64,000 bases of DNA from positions 34,776-98,775 of the forward strand of contig JAKFVQ010000013.1 of assembly GCA_021732085.1 (NCBI GenBank), read 5' to 3'. A program made the position numbers and the translations under genes. This document shows, in pieces, positions 44,694 to 54,662 of the stretch. Source of the DNA: Candidatus Obscuribacterales bacterium (GTDB lineage: Bacteria > Cyanobacteriota > Vampirovibrionia > Obscuribacterales > Obscuribacteraceae). Below the pieces are notes generated by a model that was given only the letters and a program-made list of their open reading frames with translations, was not told the DNA's origin and did not search any database. Numbering within the stretch: position 1 is the stretch's first letter; each line of letters starts with the position of its first letter.

Positions 44694-45623
44694 TTAGCTT
44701 CTTTGTGTACCTGGATGATTAACCAGGGCTTGTCTTAGCGAGTGATGCGAATTCGTGAGCAACTCTTCTGCTTGCGCACGTCCCATTTTGCGTTTGATCA
44801 TCAGAATGGCTGTCTTCACACGGTTGTTCGATGCGACAAGTGCGCCTTCTGCAATTGGTCTTTGCACATCGCATACTGTGCAGATGATCGAAACGGCACG
44901 TTCACGTAATTTTTCATTGGTTGGTTTAAGGTCAACCATCAGGTTTTCGTAGACCTTGCCTAGCTTGACCATGGTGCATGTCGAGATCAAATTTAAGATC
45001 ATCTTTTGAGCGGTGCCGGCTTTCATTCTTGTTGAACCGGTGATTGCTTCTGGTCCAACCAGTGCCGCGATGGTTACATCGGACATGTTGCTCATTTCAG
45101 ATATCGGATTATTGACCACGCAGACGAGTTTTGCTCCGCGCTCTTTCGCTTTCTTCATTGCGCCAATCACGTAAGGCGTGCGACCACTGGCCGAAATTCC
45201 GACAATAATGTCCTTTTCTGTGATCTCAGCTTCGTCTACATCTTCTTCACCGAGTTCTATTGAATCTTCAGCATTTTCAAAAGCTTGGAACATGGCTTCC
45301 TTGCCGCCTGCAATCCATGCTTGCACCATGTGCGATTCGACGCCGAATGTTGGTGGGCATTCTGTTGCATCGAGAACACCGAGGCGTCCGCTGGTGCCTG
45401 CTCCAAAGTAGACCATTCGGCCGCCCTGTGCCAGTGCTGCTGCTGCCAGATCGACTGCTTTGGCAATGTCTTTTGAAACGTTTGCAACTGCTTGTGCTAC
45501 ATCGGCATCTTCACGTTGAACGGCTTTCACCAGCTCTTCGGTGTTGAGTGTATCAAGCTCCATCGTGCGATCATTGCGTTCCTCGGTTATGAGGCTTTTG
45601 ATAGCAGTAGTAATTTTAGCCAT
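44694..45623 (-). CDS. murQ: N-acetylmuramic acid 6-phosphate etherase
   Basis: The start is set at the ATG at 45623 (309 residues, family-typical), preceded by a GGGGTGG-type site. It has the SIS-domain signature GAGTSGRLGVLDATECPPTFG (in part), the EE/D motifs of the active site (GEEDVDEAEI region) and GSTRMKAGTAQK, all typical of MurQ. It cleaves the lactyl ether of MurNAc-6-phosphate to GlcNAc-6-phosphate and D-lactate in cell-wall recycling. The upstream gene is a dihydropyrimidinase-type enzyme 44 bases away, an unexpected neighbour. No MurP transporter is nearby. Confidence 0.94.
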   Translation of the reverse strand: MAKITTAIKSLITEERNDRTMELDTLNTEELVKAVQREDADVAQAVANVSKDIAKAVDLAAAALAQGGRMVYFGAGTSGRLGVLDATECPPTFGVESHMVQAWIAGGKEAMFQAFENAEDSIELGEEDVDEAEITEKDIIVGISASGRTPYVIGAMKKAKERGAKLVCVVNNPISEMSNMSDVTIAALVGPEAITGSTRMKAGTAQKMILNLISTCTMVKLGKVYENLMVDLKPTNEKLRERAVSIICTVCDVQRPIAEGALVASNNRVKTAILMIKRKMGRAQAEELLTNSHHSLRQALVNHPGTQRS

Positions 45624-45667
45624 TTGTGAGCCACCCCTTGTGTTCCCTGCTTTGAAAAGCAATTGAT

Positions 45668-47089
45668 TTAGCGATTATGTCCTGTACTTACCATTGGTCT
45701 CAACGCTTGCTGAATGTTTGACCGCTTCAGGTAGCTACCGTAACCAGGTTTTCCTAAGTACTTGCCATCCTCGATGATAACTTTGCCCTTGCTGAGGACG
45801 ATGTCGGAAACGCCCGTAACCTCCATGCCCTCGTAGCAATTGTAATCGACATTCATATGATGTGTCTTGGCACTTATTGTCATCTTTTTATCTGGATCGA
45901 AGATAACTATATCCGCATCCGAGCCCACAGCAATGGTTCCTTTCTTCGGGAAGAGCCCGAAAATCTTGGCTGCAGCAGTGGATGTTATCTCAACAAAACG
46001 ATTCAAAGTGATTCTTCCTTGGGCAACGCCGCCGTTGAAGATCAAACTCATTCGATTCTCTACACCGGGTCCGCCGTTCGGAATCTTGCTGAAGTCGTCC
46101 TTGCCAAGCTGCTTTTGGTCTTTGAAGCAGAAAGGACAGTGATCGGTCGATACCAATTGCAGATCGTTCATGCGCAGTCCGGTCCACAATTCATCCTGGT
46201 TCCACTTCTCGCGAAGAGCAGGAGTCATTACATACTTCGCTCCTTCAAATCCTTCTTTCTCGTAATAAGAATAGTCCAGGAAGAGGTACTGAGGGCAGGT
46301 TTCGGCGAATGCAGGAACGCCTTCATCGCGTGCTATCTTTACTTGCTTCAGTGCATCGGCTGAACTAAGGTGCACTATGTAAACAGGTGTACCAGCCATT
46401 TCCGCAAGAGCGATTGCTCTGTGAACACCTTCCGATTCAGCTTTGGTCGGCCGTGTCAGTGCGTGATACTTCGGTGCTGTTTTGCCCTCGGCAAGCGCTT
46501 TGGCAACGATTTCATTGATGACGATTCCGTTCTCTGCATGCATACAAATCAAGCCGCCTTCTTCGCCGGCGATTGTCATGGCGCGGAAGATGGTGGCATC
46601 ATCGACTAGGAGGACGCCTGGATAAGCCATGAAGAGCTTGCAGCTGAGAACACCTTCGTGCTTCATGAGCTGGCGCATCTCCGGTACGTGGTCTTTTGGT
46701 GTCAAGTCGGTGACGATCATGTGGAAGCCGTAGTCAATGGCTGCTTTTCCAGCGGCTTTGCTGTGCCATGTCTCAAGGGCGGCCAGCATCGATTGCCCTT
46801 TTGTTTGAATAGCAAAATCGATAATCGTGGTTGTGCCACCGTGCGCAGCGGCCTGTGTTCCAGTCAAGAAATCGTCGGCAGAAGTCGTTCCGCCAAATGG
46901 CATGTCCATGTGGGTGTGCGGGTCGATTCCGCCCGGAATCACCAGACGTCCAGCGGCGTCGATCACCTTATCTGCTTCCATGACCAGGCTCTGCCCGATG
47001 ATGCTTATCGTTTCACCTTCAATCAGAATATCTGCTTTGTAATCATCGACTGCTGTGACAATTCGCCCGTTCTTGATAAGTGTTTTCAT
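45668..47089 (-). CDS. Dihydropyrimidinase / D-hydantoinase family amidohydrolase
   Basis: The ATG at 47089 gives 473 residues and has AGGAC ahead of it; the frame is open further upstream. Metal ligands are clear: HTHMDMPFGG (first two His), the carbamylated Lys in CKLFMAYPG, HAENG, and HLSSADAL; a C-terminal Asp follows in STDHCPF. The length and motifs fit the D-hydantoinase/dihydropyrimidinase class, which opens the rings of dihydropyrimidines or hydantoins. Allantoinase is less likely. It is upstream of murQ in a probable two-gene operon. Confidence 0.92.
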   Translation of the reverse strand: MKTLIKNGRIVTAVDDYKADILIEGETISIIGQSLVMEADKVIDAAGRLVIPGGIDPHTHMDMPFGGTTSADDFLTGTQAAAHGGTTTIIDFAIQTKGQSMLAALETWHSKAAGKAAIDYGFHMIVTDLTPKDHVPEMRQLMKHEGVLSCKLFMAYPGVLLVDDATIFRAMTIAGEEGGLICMHAENGIVINEIVAKALAEGKTAPKYHALTRPTKAESEGVHRAIALAEMAGTPVYIVHLSSADALKQVKIARDEGVPAFAETCPQYLFLDYSYYEKEGFEGAKYVMTPALREKWNQDELWTGLRMNDLQLVSTDHCPFCFKDQKQLGKDDFSKIPNGGPGVENRMSLIFNGGVAQGRITLNRFVEITSTAAAKIFGLFPKKGTIAVGSDADIVIFDPDKKMTISAKTHHMNVDYNCYEGMEVTGVSDIVLSKGKVIIEDGKYLGKPGYGSYLKRSNIQQALRPMVSTGHNR

Positions 47090-47218
47090 GATTCGTCCTG
47101 TGGTTGTGGCACGACGGATGGCCATTCGCTAATACATTAGATGTGCAATTGGCCGAAAATGCTACACATACTAGCTGAAAGCTTGACTCTTTCAGGCAGT
47201 CTGAGGACAGATTAGAGA

Positions 47219-48532
47219 ATGTTGAACTTTAGCTCGCCAAAATCCGTAGCCCGCACTGCGCTTGTCGCTCAGCTTATTCTCTTGGAATTGCTGGGCGTGA
47301 ACGTTTTGGCGGCGGAGCTTTCCGCGTTCGACAAAGGTTTCCAGGCTGGGCAAGAAGCACTGAAGCAAGGCAGCGCGAGTAAGGCTGAGCTAGCATTCAA
47401 GGAGACCTTGAAACTCGAAGAGAAGGATGGAGCTACACCGGCTCGGCGAGCACAGGTGTTATTGCAATTGGCAGATCTTTATCGCGCCCAAAAGAAATAC
47501 GCCGAAGCAGAGCCACTTTACAATCAGGTCTTACAAACATTTGAAGCGAAGCCAGGCGACGAATTGGTTGTTGCCCTGAATAAGCTGGCCGGACTTTACA
47601 AGATGCAGCTGAAAGGAAAGGAGTCTCTTCAAACCTATCAGCGTTCGCTGAGCATTGTCGAGAAGAAGAAAGGTGCTGATTCGACCGACGCAGCAACTAT
47701 CCATGCAAACATCGGATTGCTCTACCAACAGATGGGGCGTCTGCGCGAGGCCGAACAGGAAGAAGAACTTGCCATCAAACTCTTCCAAAAGAATTTGGGA
47801 GCTGATTCGTTAGAAGCAGCGCAATGTATGTCCGACCTTGGCTTGCAAATGATCGCTGAAGGCAAATACAAGAAAGCAATTTCTGTTTTGGAAAATGCGC
47901 TCAGCATATGCCAGAAACGCCTCGGTGCAGACAGCATAAAAGTAGCGACGGCAGCCGATCAGTTGGGCACGGCTTATGCAAAATCCGGGCGCTTCAAAGA
48001 CGCGGAGGAGCTGGCAAAGAAGGCACTTGAGATTTACAAGAAAAAGCTTGGTGCAGAGAATCTCGAAGTTGCAATTACGCTTTCAAATTTGGGTTACCGG
48101 TTGTTGAGCCAGAACAAGTTCAAAGAGGCTCTTGAGGCTTTTCAGCAATCTCTTGCAATTCAAGAAAAGAAGCTGGGTCCTCAATCGCTCGATTCGCTTG
48201 CTAATTTAAATGGAATCGCAAGCGTCTACGTAAAACAAATTGACTACAAATCTGCAGAGGCTTATTTGCGGAAAGCTCTTGCAGTCAAAGAGAAGCGCTT
48301 CGGAGCGAAGAGTGTTGCGACCGTCTCAGCTCTGAAAAATTTGTCCAGTTGTTTGAGCTTGGGCGGTTCTCACGGCTCTGAAATTGACGAACTGGCATCG
48401 CGAGCTCAAAACATTCTTGTGACTATTCCGCCCGCCAAGCGAAAGTCTATGGATAATTTTATTTCTCACGAAATTATTGAGGGCTTGGATCTTGGCGCTC
48501 GGCGCGAGCGCAAGAAAGATGAAGTCTGGTGA
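47219..48532 (+). CDS. Exported TPR protein
   Basis: A 437-residue protein starting at ATG, with a signal peptide (residues about 1-31, ending near VLAAEL). It has nine or ten TPR repeats with the kinesin-light-chain type pattern: units of about 42 residues like LGADSLEAAQCMSDLGLQM, LGADSIKVATAADQLGTAY and LGAENLEVAITLSNLGYRL. TPR arrays hold protein partners, here probably in the periplasm. The last 30 residues are basic. It is a single gene before the dnaG operon. Confidence 0.88.
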   Translation: MLNFSSPKSVARTALVAQLILLELLGVNVLAAELSAFDKGFQAGQEALKQGSASKAELAFKETLKLEEKDGATPARRAQVLLQLADLYRAQKKYAEAEPLYNQVLQTFEAKPGDELVVALNKLAGLYKMQLKGKESLQTYQRSLSIVEKKKGADSTDAATIHANIGLLYQQMGRLREAEQEEELAIKLFQKNLGADSLEAAQCMSDLGLQMIAEGKYKKAISVLENALSICQKRLGADSIKVATAADQLGTAYAKSGRFKDAEELAKKALEIYKKKLGAENLEVAITLSNLGYRLLSQNKFKEALEAFQQSLAIQEKKLGPQSLDSLANLNGIASVYVKQIDYKSAEAYLRKALAVKEKRFGAKSVATVSALKNLSSCLSLGGSHGSEIDELASRAQNILVTIPPAKRKSMDNFISHEIIEGLDLGARRERKKDEVW

Positions 48533-48661
48533 TTTAACCTGAAATCTGCTGATTCGTGCAACACTATCATCGGGAGCCGGCACGCCCTCGATACGCGCTA
48601 GATATATGGCGCTTCGTTTGGGTCAGTCCCCGATAGACAGCACCTATTTCGGAGTCGAGCA

Positions 48662-50551
48662 GTGAAAGGGGTCAACAACGAAGTCATTTCCGATGTGAGA
48701 AATCGGGCGAAGATAACGGACATCGTTTCTGAGCTTGTCGTCTTGAAGCGGGTTGGAAATAACTTCAAGGGACTATGTCCGTTCCACAACGAAAAGACTC
48801 CTTCCTTTTACGTCAATCCTGAAAAAGGCATCTTCAAATGCTTCGGTTGCAATGAAGGCGGTGACGTATTTACTTTCGTGCAAAAAACGAAGCGAATAGA
48901 TTTTCTCGATGCAGTTAGAGATTTAGCGCAGAAAACGGGCGTCCAGCTCCTGGATACAGCAGCTGATCAAGCTGAGTACGACAGACGCAGTTCAATGCTA
49001 CTTTTGTACCAACAGACCGCAGAATATTTTTCACGCTTGTTGATGGACTCACAGCAAGGTGCCGTCGCTCGTGATTATTTGGAGCGCCGCGGTCTAGATG
49101 ACTACACAATCCAAAAGTTCAAGCTAGGCTACGCTCCACCGGCATGGGATGGGCTTTTGAATTATCTCAGCGAGGCGAGCAAAGCAAGCCCGGAAACTTT
49201 GGCAGAAGCTGGGTTGGTCCGACGCAAGCCGGACACCAATCAGTTCTACGATCTCTTTCGCAATCGCTTGATGATTCCAATTCACGACGAGCAAGGACGT
49301 GTCATCGCATTTGGTGGCAGAACCATGGGCGACGATCAAGTCAAATACATCAACTCTCCTGAGTCTGCTATCTACACGAAAGGTGAGCACCTTTTCGCTC
49401 TGCATCAGGCGAAAGATTCTATTCGCGAGCGCGATTCGGTTATCGTTGTCGAAGGATATTTCGACGCGATTACGGCGCATCGCTATGGATTCACCAACAC
49501 CGTTGCAACGCTGGGAACCGCATTGACTGAGCGTCAGGGCAAGTTACTCGTTCGCTTCACTGAAAGTCGTCGCGTGTTCTTGTGTTTTGACGCAGACGCC
49601 GCCGGCCAGAAGGCAATTGATAGAGGAATGGAAACGCTCGGCACGATTGCCGAAGGTATCGGCATTGAGATGCGGGTCATCAAGGTGCCCGAGGGAAAAG
49701 ATCCCGATGAGTGTTTACGTTCTACCGACAGCTCTGCTGGTCCAACAGGATTTCATGAAGCGGTGCAAAATGCGCAGCTTCTGCTTGACTATCAGCTGGA
49801 AAAATCAATCGCTCAGGTTGACGTTCATACCGCAGGCGGGAAGATCGAGGCCGCTAAGTTGGTAGTTCCTATTCTAGCGGGCATAAAGAATGCAGTGGCA
49901 CGTGGGGAATACGCGCGCACCTGGTCCATGAGGCTAGCGGTCCGAGAGGAGGACCTTCTGACTGATGTGGCTCAATACCGGCGTCAGCGCAAAATCGGTG
50001 AACCGGAAACTGCTCGACCGGCAATCGCTAAGAATGCGCCGAAAGTTGGCTCTAATGAGGCGGAGCTGCAACTTCTGGCTCTGTATCTACAATCCAGTCA
50101 GGATTATGACTTGATGCGGCGGCGTTTGGCTGATCAGCGTTTGCACGACGCAGTCTATCAGCGAATGAAAGAAGCCATGGACGGACTTGGGCGCTTTATT
50201 AGCGCTGAAGATTTCTGGGCTCAGTTGCAAGATAGACTGGCTCCCGATCTTGAAGCAACTCAAAGACTTTGGGACTTGAGTGCAAAGGCCGAGGAGATAA
50301 GGCAGCAAAAATTGCCGATTAGCGTTATCCTTAAGGACTCCGAGTCACGGATAGTCCGGGAAAAATTAATAAGAGCAACAAATGCTCTATCTATACAGAT
50401 TAAGCAGAAGCCCGGCGAGGAAGAAGAAGAAAAGCTATCCCTGATGATACTCCAGCTGAAAGGCATTGAAATGGAGCTGCAACGGGCTCCTGACGGAATA
50501 GAAGAAGTAAAGCGAAAATTAGACGACCTGCTTGTGGGGACTAAGTTGTGA
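48662..50551 (+). CDS. dnaG: DNA primase
   Basis: A 629-residue primase starting at GTG. The zinc-binding domain has Cys39, His42, Cys60 and Cys63 (CPFH and CFGC). The TOPRIM core shows VVEGYFDA with the catalytic Glu, and the metal-binding DADAAG. The C-terminal helicase-binding domain is less conserved, as usual. It makes RNA primers for replication in complex with DnaB. The stop overlaps the rpoD start by 4 bases (GTGA), the macromolecular-synthesis operon layout (rpsU not seen). Confidence 0.97.
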   Translation: MKGVNNEVISDVRNRAKITDIVSELVVLKRVGNNFKGLCPFHNEKTPSFYVNPEKGIFKCFGCNEGGDVFTFVQKTKRIDFLDAVRDLAQKTGVQLLDTAADQAEYDRRSSMLLLYQQTAEYFSRLLMDSQQGAVARDYLERRGLDDYTIQKFKLGYAPPAWDGLLNYLSEASKASPETLAEAGLVRRKPDTNQFYDLFRNRLMIPIHDEQGRVIAFGGRTMGDDQVKYINSPESAIYTKGEHLFALHQAKDSIRERDSVIVVEGYFDAITAHRYGFTNTVATLGTALTERQGKLLVRFTESRRVFLCFDADAAGQKAIDRGMETLGTIAEGIGIEMRVIKVPEGKDPDECLRSTDSSAGPTGFHEAVQNAQLLLDYQLEKSIAQVDVHTAGGKIEAAKLVVPILAGIKNAVARGEYARTWSMRLAVREEDLLTDVAQYRRQRKIGEPETARPAIAKNAPKVGSNEAELQLLALYLQSSQDYDLMRRRLADQRLHDAVYQRMKEAMDGLGRFISAEDFWAQLQDRLAPDLEATQRLWDLSAKAEEIRQQKLPISVILKDSESRIVREKLIRATNALSIQIKQKPGEEEEEKLSLMILQLKGIEMELQRAPDGIEEVKRKLDDLLVGTKL

Positions 50552-51627
50552 GCAAAAGCCGGGACCGAGAAGAAAGCTTCGTAGAGAACCTGAATCGCGT
50601 GGAGGAATCCCGCCGTCGTGGGCAGGGCTCCGAACTCGAGGAAATTCTGGGGGACGATGACGGCGACCTTGGCGTGCCGGCAGCTAGAGGCCAGGGTGGC
50701 AACAGCGAAGAAGCGTTCTTCATCGACGACGAAGACGTGAAAATCGAGGAAGATCCTGCTGAATTCGATAAGCAGGTTTCCACTGGTCTATCCTCAGACG
50801 ATCCTGTTCGCATGTATCTTCGTGAAATTGGTCGTATTCCATTGCTGACGGCTCAGCAAGAAATTGAGCTTGCCAGAAAAATTGAATCCGGTGGAGCAGA
50901 AGGCGCGATCGCAAAAAGAAAACTGACACAAGCCAACTTGCGTCTGGTCGTTTCGATTGCCAAAAAATATGTCGGTCGCGGCATGCTGTTCCTCGATTTG
51001 ATCCAGGAAGGCAACCTCGGACTTATTCGTGCTGCAGAGAAATTCGACCACTCGCGTGGATACAAGTTCAGCACTTACGCCACCTGGTGGATTCGTCAGG
51101 CTATCACAAGAGCAATCGCCGACCAGGCACGAACTATTCGCATTCCTGTTCACATGGTTGAAACGATCAACAAGCTCAAGAAAGTAACGCGCAAATTAGC
51201 GCAAGACAAAGGACGCAAGCCCACAGAAGAAGAAATTGCCGACGCAATGGAAATCTCACTGGTGAAATTGCGCGAAATTGTCAAAGTTGCACAAGAGCCG
51301 GTGTCACTTGAGACACCAATTGGTAAAGAAGAAGACAGCAAGCTTGGCGATTTCATCGAAGACCGCGAAGCAGAGACGCCTGCTTCATCTGTTACCCAAG
51401 AATTGCTGCGCGATGACATCATCGAAGTTATGGCTGGGCTCTCGCCCCGAGAGCGTGACGTACTGCGTTTGCGTTTCGGTCTAGATGATGGACGTCAACG
51501 CACATTGGAAGAAGTCGGGCAACTCTTCGGTGTAACAAGAGAGCGTATTCGCCAAATCGAAGCCAAAGCACTTCGCAAACTGCGCCATCCAAACCGCAGC
51601 CGCCGCCTCCGCGAATATATCGACTAA
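50548..51627 (+). CDS. rpoD: RNA polymerase primary sigma factor
   Basis: A 359-residue group 1/2 sigma-70 factor. Region 1.2 ([16 protein letters not shown]), region 2 with [20 protein letters not shown] and the -10 recognition segment [18 protein letters not shown], region 3, and region 4.2 with [20 protein letters not shown] and KLRHPNR are all intact. The N-terminal extension of about 85 residues is acidic and short compared with E. coli sigma-70. It starts with GTG overlapping dnaG. This is probably the housekeeping sigma, or the closest group 2 form, since it sits with dnaG. Confidence 0.94.
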   Translation: MSKSRDREESFVENLNRVEESRRRGQGSELEEILGDDDGDLGVPAARGQGGNSEEAFFIDDEDVKIEEDPAEFDKQVSTGLSSDDPVRMYLREIGRIPLLTAQQEIELARKIESGGAEGAIAKRKLTQANLRLVVSIAKKYVGRGMLFLDLIQEGNLGLIRAAEKFDHSRGYKFSTYATWWIRQAITRAIADQARTIRIPVHMVETINKLKKVTRKLAQDKGRKPTEEEIADAMEISLVKLREIVKVAQEPVSLETPIGKEEDSKLGDFIEDREAETPASSVTQELLRDDIIEVMAGLSPRERDVLRLRFGLDDGRQRTLEEVGQLFGVTRERIRQIEAKALRKLRHPNRSRRLREYID

Positions 51628-51648
51628 TTTTCTCTAGGAAGAAACGCT

Positions 51649-52233
51649 GTGCGTAAGTTGCTTCTTCGTCTGGTTCTCTTGTCTGTAGTCAGCTCCGTCG
51701 ACGCCATTACGGTCGCGGCCCCTGAGCGCATGGCGGCAGATCAAGCTACAGAAGCAAACTTAGCAGCGGCAACCAATTTGAGTTGGCAAGGTATGTCTTT
51801 TACGGTTCAGCCTCCGAAAGGCTTCGACCTTAGCGTTGAGCAGGGACCTGGAGGCGGTGCGAACTTCTTTTGGCATGGAAAGAAAAGAGACGACGGTTCA
51901 ACGCCGTTGTTTATGGTGCTGCCAGTCGTGAGACCGAACGATAATCCCGATATTACTCCAGTAAGTTTTATAGAGACTTGGTTCGTTTCCGGAAAGGAAA
52001 AGGCAGAGTCTATGGATAAGACTGCTCCAGAGGAAATTCAAGTGAACGGAAGACCCTTTAAATTCGTCACCTATCGACGAGTTGATGGCGGTCGTCAGTT
52101 CAATGGCTTTATTGCGGCAACGGAGAGCTCTGCCGGAATTTTTGCCGTATCCGGTCAGGATATTGCCGGTCAGAAAGCTACATTGGACAATTGTTGGGCT
52201 TCGTTTAAGACATTCAGTTCTAACACGAAGTAA
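51649..52233 (+). CDS. Exported protein, unknown
   Basis: A 194-residue protein with a signal peptide (MRKLLLRLVLLSVVSSVDAI, cleavage near VAA) starting at GTG. The mature part has a mixed alpha/beta pattern and resembles short periplasmic proteins with lipoprotein-like folds (such as MSFTVQPPKGFDLSVEQ and GIFAVSGQDI). It is 21 bases after rpoD, on the same strand, and may be cotranscribed. No function is recognised. Confidence 0.65.
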   Translation: MRKLLLRLVLLSVVSSVDAITVAAPERMAADQATEANLAAATNLSWQGMSFTVQPPKGFDLSVEQGPGGGANFFWHGKKRDDGSTPLFMVLPVVRPNDNPDITPVSFIETWFVSGKEKAESMDKTAPEEIQVNGRPFKFVTYRRVDGGRQFNGFIAATESSAGIFAVSGQDIAGQKATLDNCWASFKTFSSNTK

Positions 52234-52235
52234 CA

Positions 52236-53597
52236 TTACAATCGAATGCCTAGCCGTTGCGCTAGATGGGATGAGAATGCGCGATCCGATCCTAGTTTCG
52301 CGCAGACATCCTGCCATGCTTTTGCCTGCGGATACATTTTCGCGAAGGTGTCGGCATTCAGCATAGAATCCTTAGCCAAATAGATTCTGCCGCCGTACTC
52401 CAAAACTATTTGATCTAACTTCGTGCAGAGACCCACAAGTTTTTCGTCGCCAGGCAGGTCGATGGCTAACGTATAGCCTTCATCAGGAAATGAAAGTGTA
52501 GCGAATTCTTTTTGTTCTGCTTTCGCGAAGCGCTTCAGTACGGCGAAAAATGAGGGCAGATTCTCCTGCTGGCAGGTTTTGAATATTCGTTCTAACCCTT
52601 TTGCTCCGTCCGGTCCCGGAGGAAGAAGGCATTGATATTGAATGAATCCGCGCGGTCCGTACATGCAGTTCCAATTGCTAATCCGGTCAAGCGGAAAAAA
52701 GAATCTATCCGCATCTACTATTTGTATTTCGGGCCGGGGGAGGCGGTAATAGAGTTCATTGAACATTCCCATGGAGAGCTGGTTGAGAAGAAAATTCGGT
52801 GCTTCTAGAGGCACCGAAAGTGGTGCTTTAGGATTCCATGCATGTGAGTGTCCTTGTGCAAAATCACCCAACATAAGAATTCCTCGACCCAGCGATTCGC
52901 CCCGCGCAAGGCAATCAACCCATGCCACAGAGAATTGATGCTTGTCTTCATACTGCGTGAATGAATCAACCAACTCCGAAAGATTACGGGCTGGCACAGT
53001 TTTCATTTCTATGAACGCGGAAGGTATCCGCTGCAACTGCAATTGCACGTCGGATATGAGCCCTGTAAGCCCCATTCCGCCAACGGTAGCCCAGAAAAAT
53101 GCAGGATTCTTGTCCCGCGAGCAATGATGCGTTTGACCCATCCCATCTGTTAGTTTGAACGATAATAAATGCTTAGAAAAGCTGCCCTCGAGATGATGAT
53201 TCTTTCCGTGAATATCCGCTGCTACTGCTCCTCCAAGCGAGATGAATTTTGTCCCCGGGACCACTGGTATCATCCATCCGCGTGGAACAAAAACGTCGAG
53301 CAAAGACGCCAGTGAAATGCCCGGCTCTGCCGTCAATATTCCTGTCTTTTCGTCAAACGCGAGAATGCGGTCTAGGCGCTCTGAAAGAACAGTGAATCCT
53401 GAATCATTGATGGCTGCATCACCATAGCTACGTCCGTATCCGCGTGCTATCAAGGTGCTGCCGTTTCTTTCATTTGCGGCGTGCTCAAATTCGGACATCT
53501 TCTCGCATCGCAGAACACGGCAGTCGAAGCGCGTGTACCTTCCCCAGCCGGATAGGCGCATTGCCTTTGAGTTAGGAGAAGGTTCGGTGCCAGACAT
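52236..53597 (-). CDS. dprE1: DprE1-like FAD-dependent decaprenylphosphoryl-ribose oxidase
   Basis: A 453-residue flavoenzyme of the vanillyl-alcohol oxidase fold. The FAD-binding segment has YGRSYGDAAIN, the PVVPGTKFISLGGAVAADIHGKNHH stretch in parts, and GSFSKHLLSFKLTDG, the pattern of DprE1 (decaprenylphosphoryl-D-ribose 2'-oxidase). That enzyme oxidises the 2'-OH of decaprenylphosphoryl ribose, the first step of its epimerisation to the arabinose donor. The partner reductase DprE2 is not in the window. The start overlaps the UbiA stop by one base (TGATG), so they are translated together. L-gulonolactone-type oxidases are the other option, but the neighbours favour DprE1. Confidence 0.85.
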   Translation of the reverse strand: MSGTEPSPNSKAMRLSGWGRYTRFDCRVLRCEKMSEFEHAANERNGSTLIARGYGRSYGDAAINDSGFTVLSERLDRILAFDEKTGILTAEPGISLASLLDVFVPRGWMIPVVPGTKFISLGGAVAADIHGKNHHLEGSFSKHLLSFKLTDGMGQTHHCSRDKNPAFFWATVGGMGLTGLISDVQLQLQRIPSAFIEMKTVPARNLSELVDSFTQYEDKHQFSVAWVDCLARGESLGRGILMLGDFAQGHSHAWNPKAPLSVPLEAPNFLLNQLSMGMFNELYYRLPRPEIQIVDADRFFFPLDRISNWNCMYGPRGFIQYQCLLPPGPDGAKGLERIFKTCQQENLPSFFAVLKRFAKAEQKEFATLSFPDEGYTLAIDLPGDEKLVGLCTKLDQIVLEYGGRIYLAKDSMLNADTFAKMYPQAKAWQDVCAKLGSDRAFSSHLAQRLGIRL

Positions 53598-54550
53598 CAG
53601 AGTAAGTGCTTGAAACTTTCAATGTACTGATACGAACTCATAATGAATTTCGGAAGTACATCATACACAATCAATCCTGAAACAATGACCCAGGACACAG
53701 CCGTAATTTGGATCGGGCGGTCCTTGAGAAGAACGTCTTCTGGTGCGGCTGCAAGGGTGCTATCTATCGAGATTTGAATGTACCTGCCCATACCGTAAAG
53801 AATGAAAGGAATGGTTAGCATCATCCATTGCCCGTGCCACGACAAAATGGTGTAGAGGACATACGAGAACAGCAGTCCTGAAAGGATCAAAGACTCAAGT
53901 CTCGTTACTAGTTCCAGGGAGTAGTCCTTGAGGGCTTTTCGACATGCGACCGCGTTCGTATCGAGCGCCTTTATTTCCTGTCTTCGTTTCTCAAGCGCAA
54001 TGAAAAGCGATACCAGGCCAGTGCAGAGAAGAAACCACGCCGAGGCAGGCACGTGCACAGCTGCGGCTCCTGCAACAGCGCGCAATACAAACCCTGAAGC
54101 AATGCACCCAATGTCGATCAGAGAGTGATTCTTTAGAACTAGAACATAAGCCGCTTGCAAAACTAGATAGGTAATTACAATGACGGCAACGGCGGGTCTG
54201 ACGACGAATGCCAGTGTTATTCCGAGAGCACAAACGAGAATTGCAATTGCTAAGGCTAGTTTTGGGTTCAAAGCACCGGAAGCAATGGGGCGCTTTGACT
54301 TCTTCGGGTGATTTCGATCGCTGGGTGCATCGATCAAGTCGTTGAATATGTATACCGAACCTGAAACCATGCAGAACGCAACGAAGCACAAGCAGGCCGC
54401 CAGAACTAGCCTCGGGTCGTGAATTTTTTGGGCGAATAAAGCGGGCGCGAAAATAATCAGATTCTTGGTCCACTGCTTCGGACGAAGCGAGCGAATCAAG
54501 AGCCATGGCAAATTTTTATCTGCAACTGCGCTGTCTGCGCCGGTAACCAT
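53597..54550 (-). CDS. UbiA-family prenyltransferase, probable decaprenyl-phosphate phosphoribosyltransferase
   Basis: A 317-residue membrane protein with eight or nine segments. It shows the DPPR-synthase signature RPKQWTKNLIIFAPALFA at residues about 24-41 and the first Asp-rich site FNDLIDAPSDRNHPKK at about 70-85, which binds the diphosphate through Mg2+. These are typical for the phosphoribosyl pyrophosphate:decaprenyl-phosphate transferase (Rv3806c-like) that makes the substrate of DprE1. Its end overlaps dprE1, giving a coherent two-step pair. Other UbiA members join aromatic acceptors, but the first motif is different there. Confidence 0.85.
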   Translation of the reverse strand: MVTGADSAVADKNLPWLLIRSLRPKQWTKNLIIFAPALFAQKIHDPRLVLAACLCFVAFCMVSGSVYIFNDLIDAPSDRNHPKKSKRPIASGALNPKLALAIAILVCALGITLAFVVRPAVAVIVITYLVLQAAYVLVLKNHSLIDIGCIASGFVLRAVAGAAAVHVPASAWFLLCTGLVSLFIALEKRRQEIKALDTNAVACRKALKDYSLELVTRLESLILSGLLFSYVLYTILSWHGQWMMLTIPFILYGMGRYIQISIDSTLAAAPEDVLLKDRPIQITAVSWVIVSGLIVYDVLPKFIMSSYQYIESFKHLL

Positions 54551-54662
54551 AGTAAGCTTTCCGCGACAATATGTGTATCCATTATAGCAGCGTCATTCTA
54601 AGTACCAAGGATCGCCGCCGTTACTTTGGAGAAAGGCGCCTCGGGACTACTAACTGCCGGAT

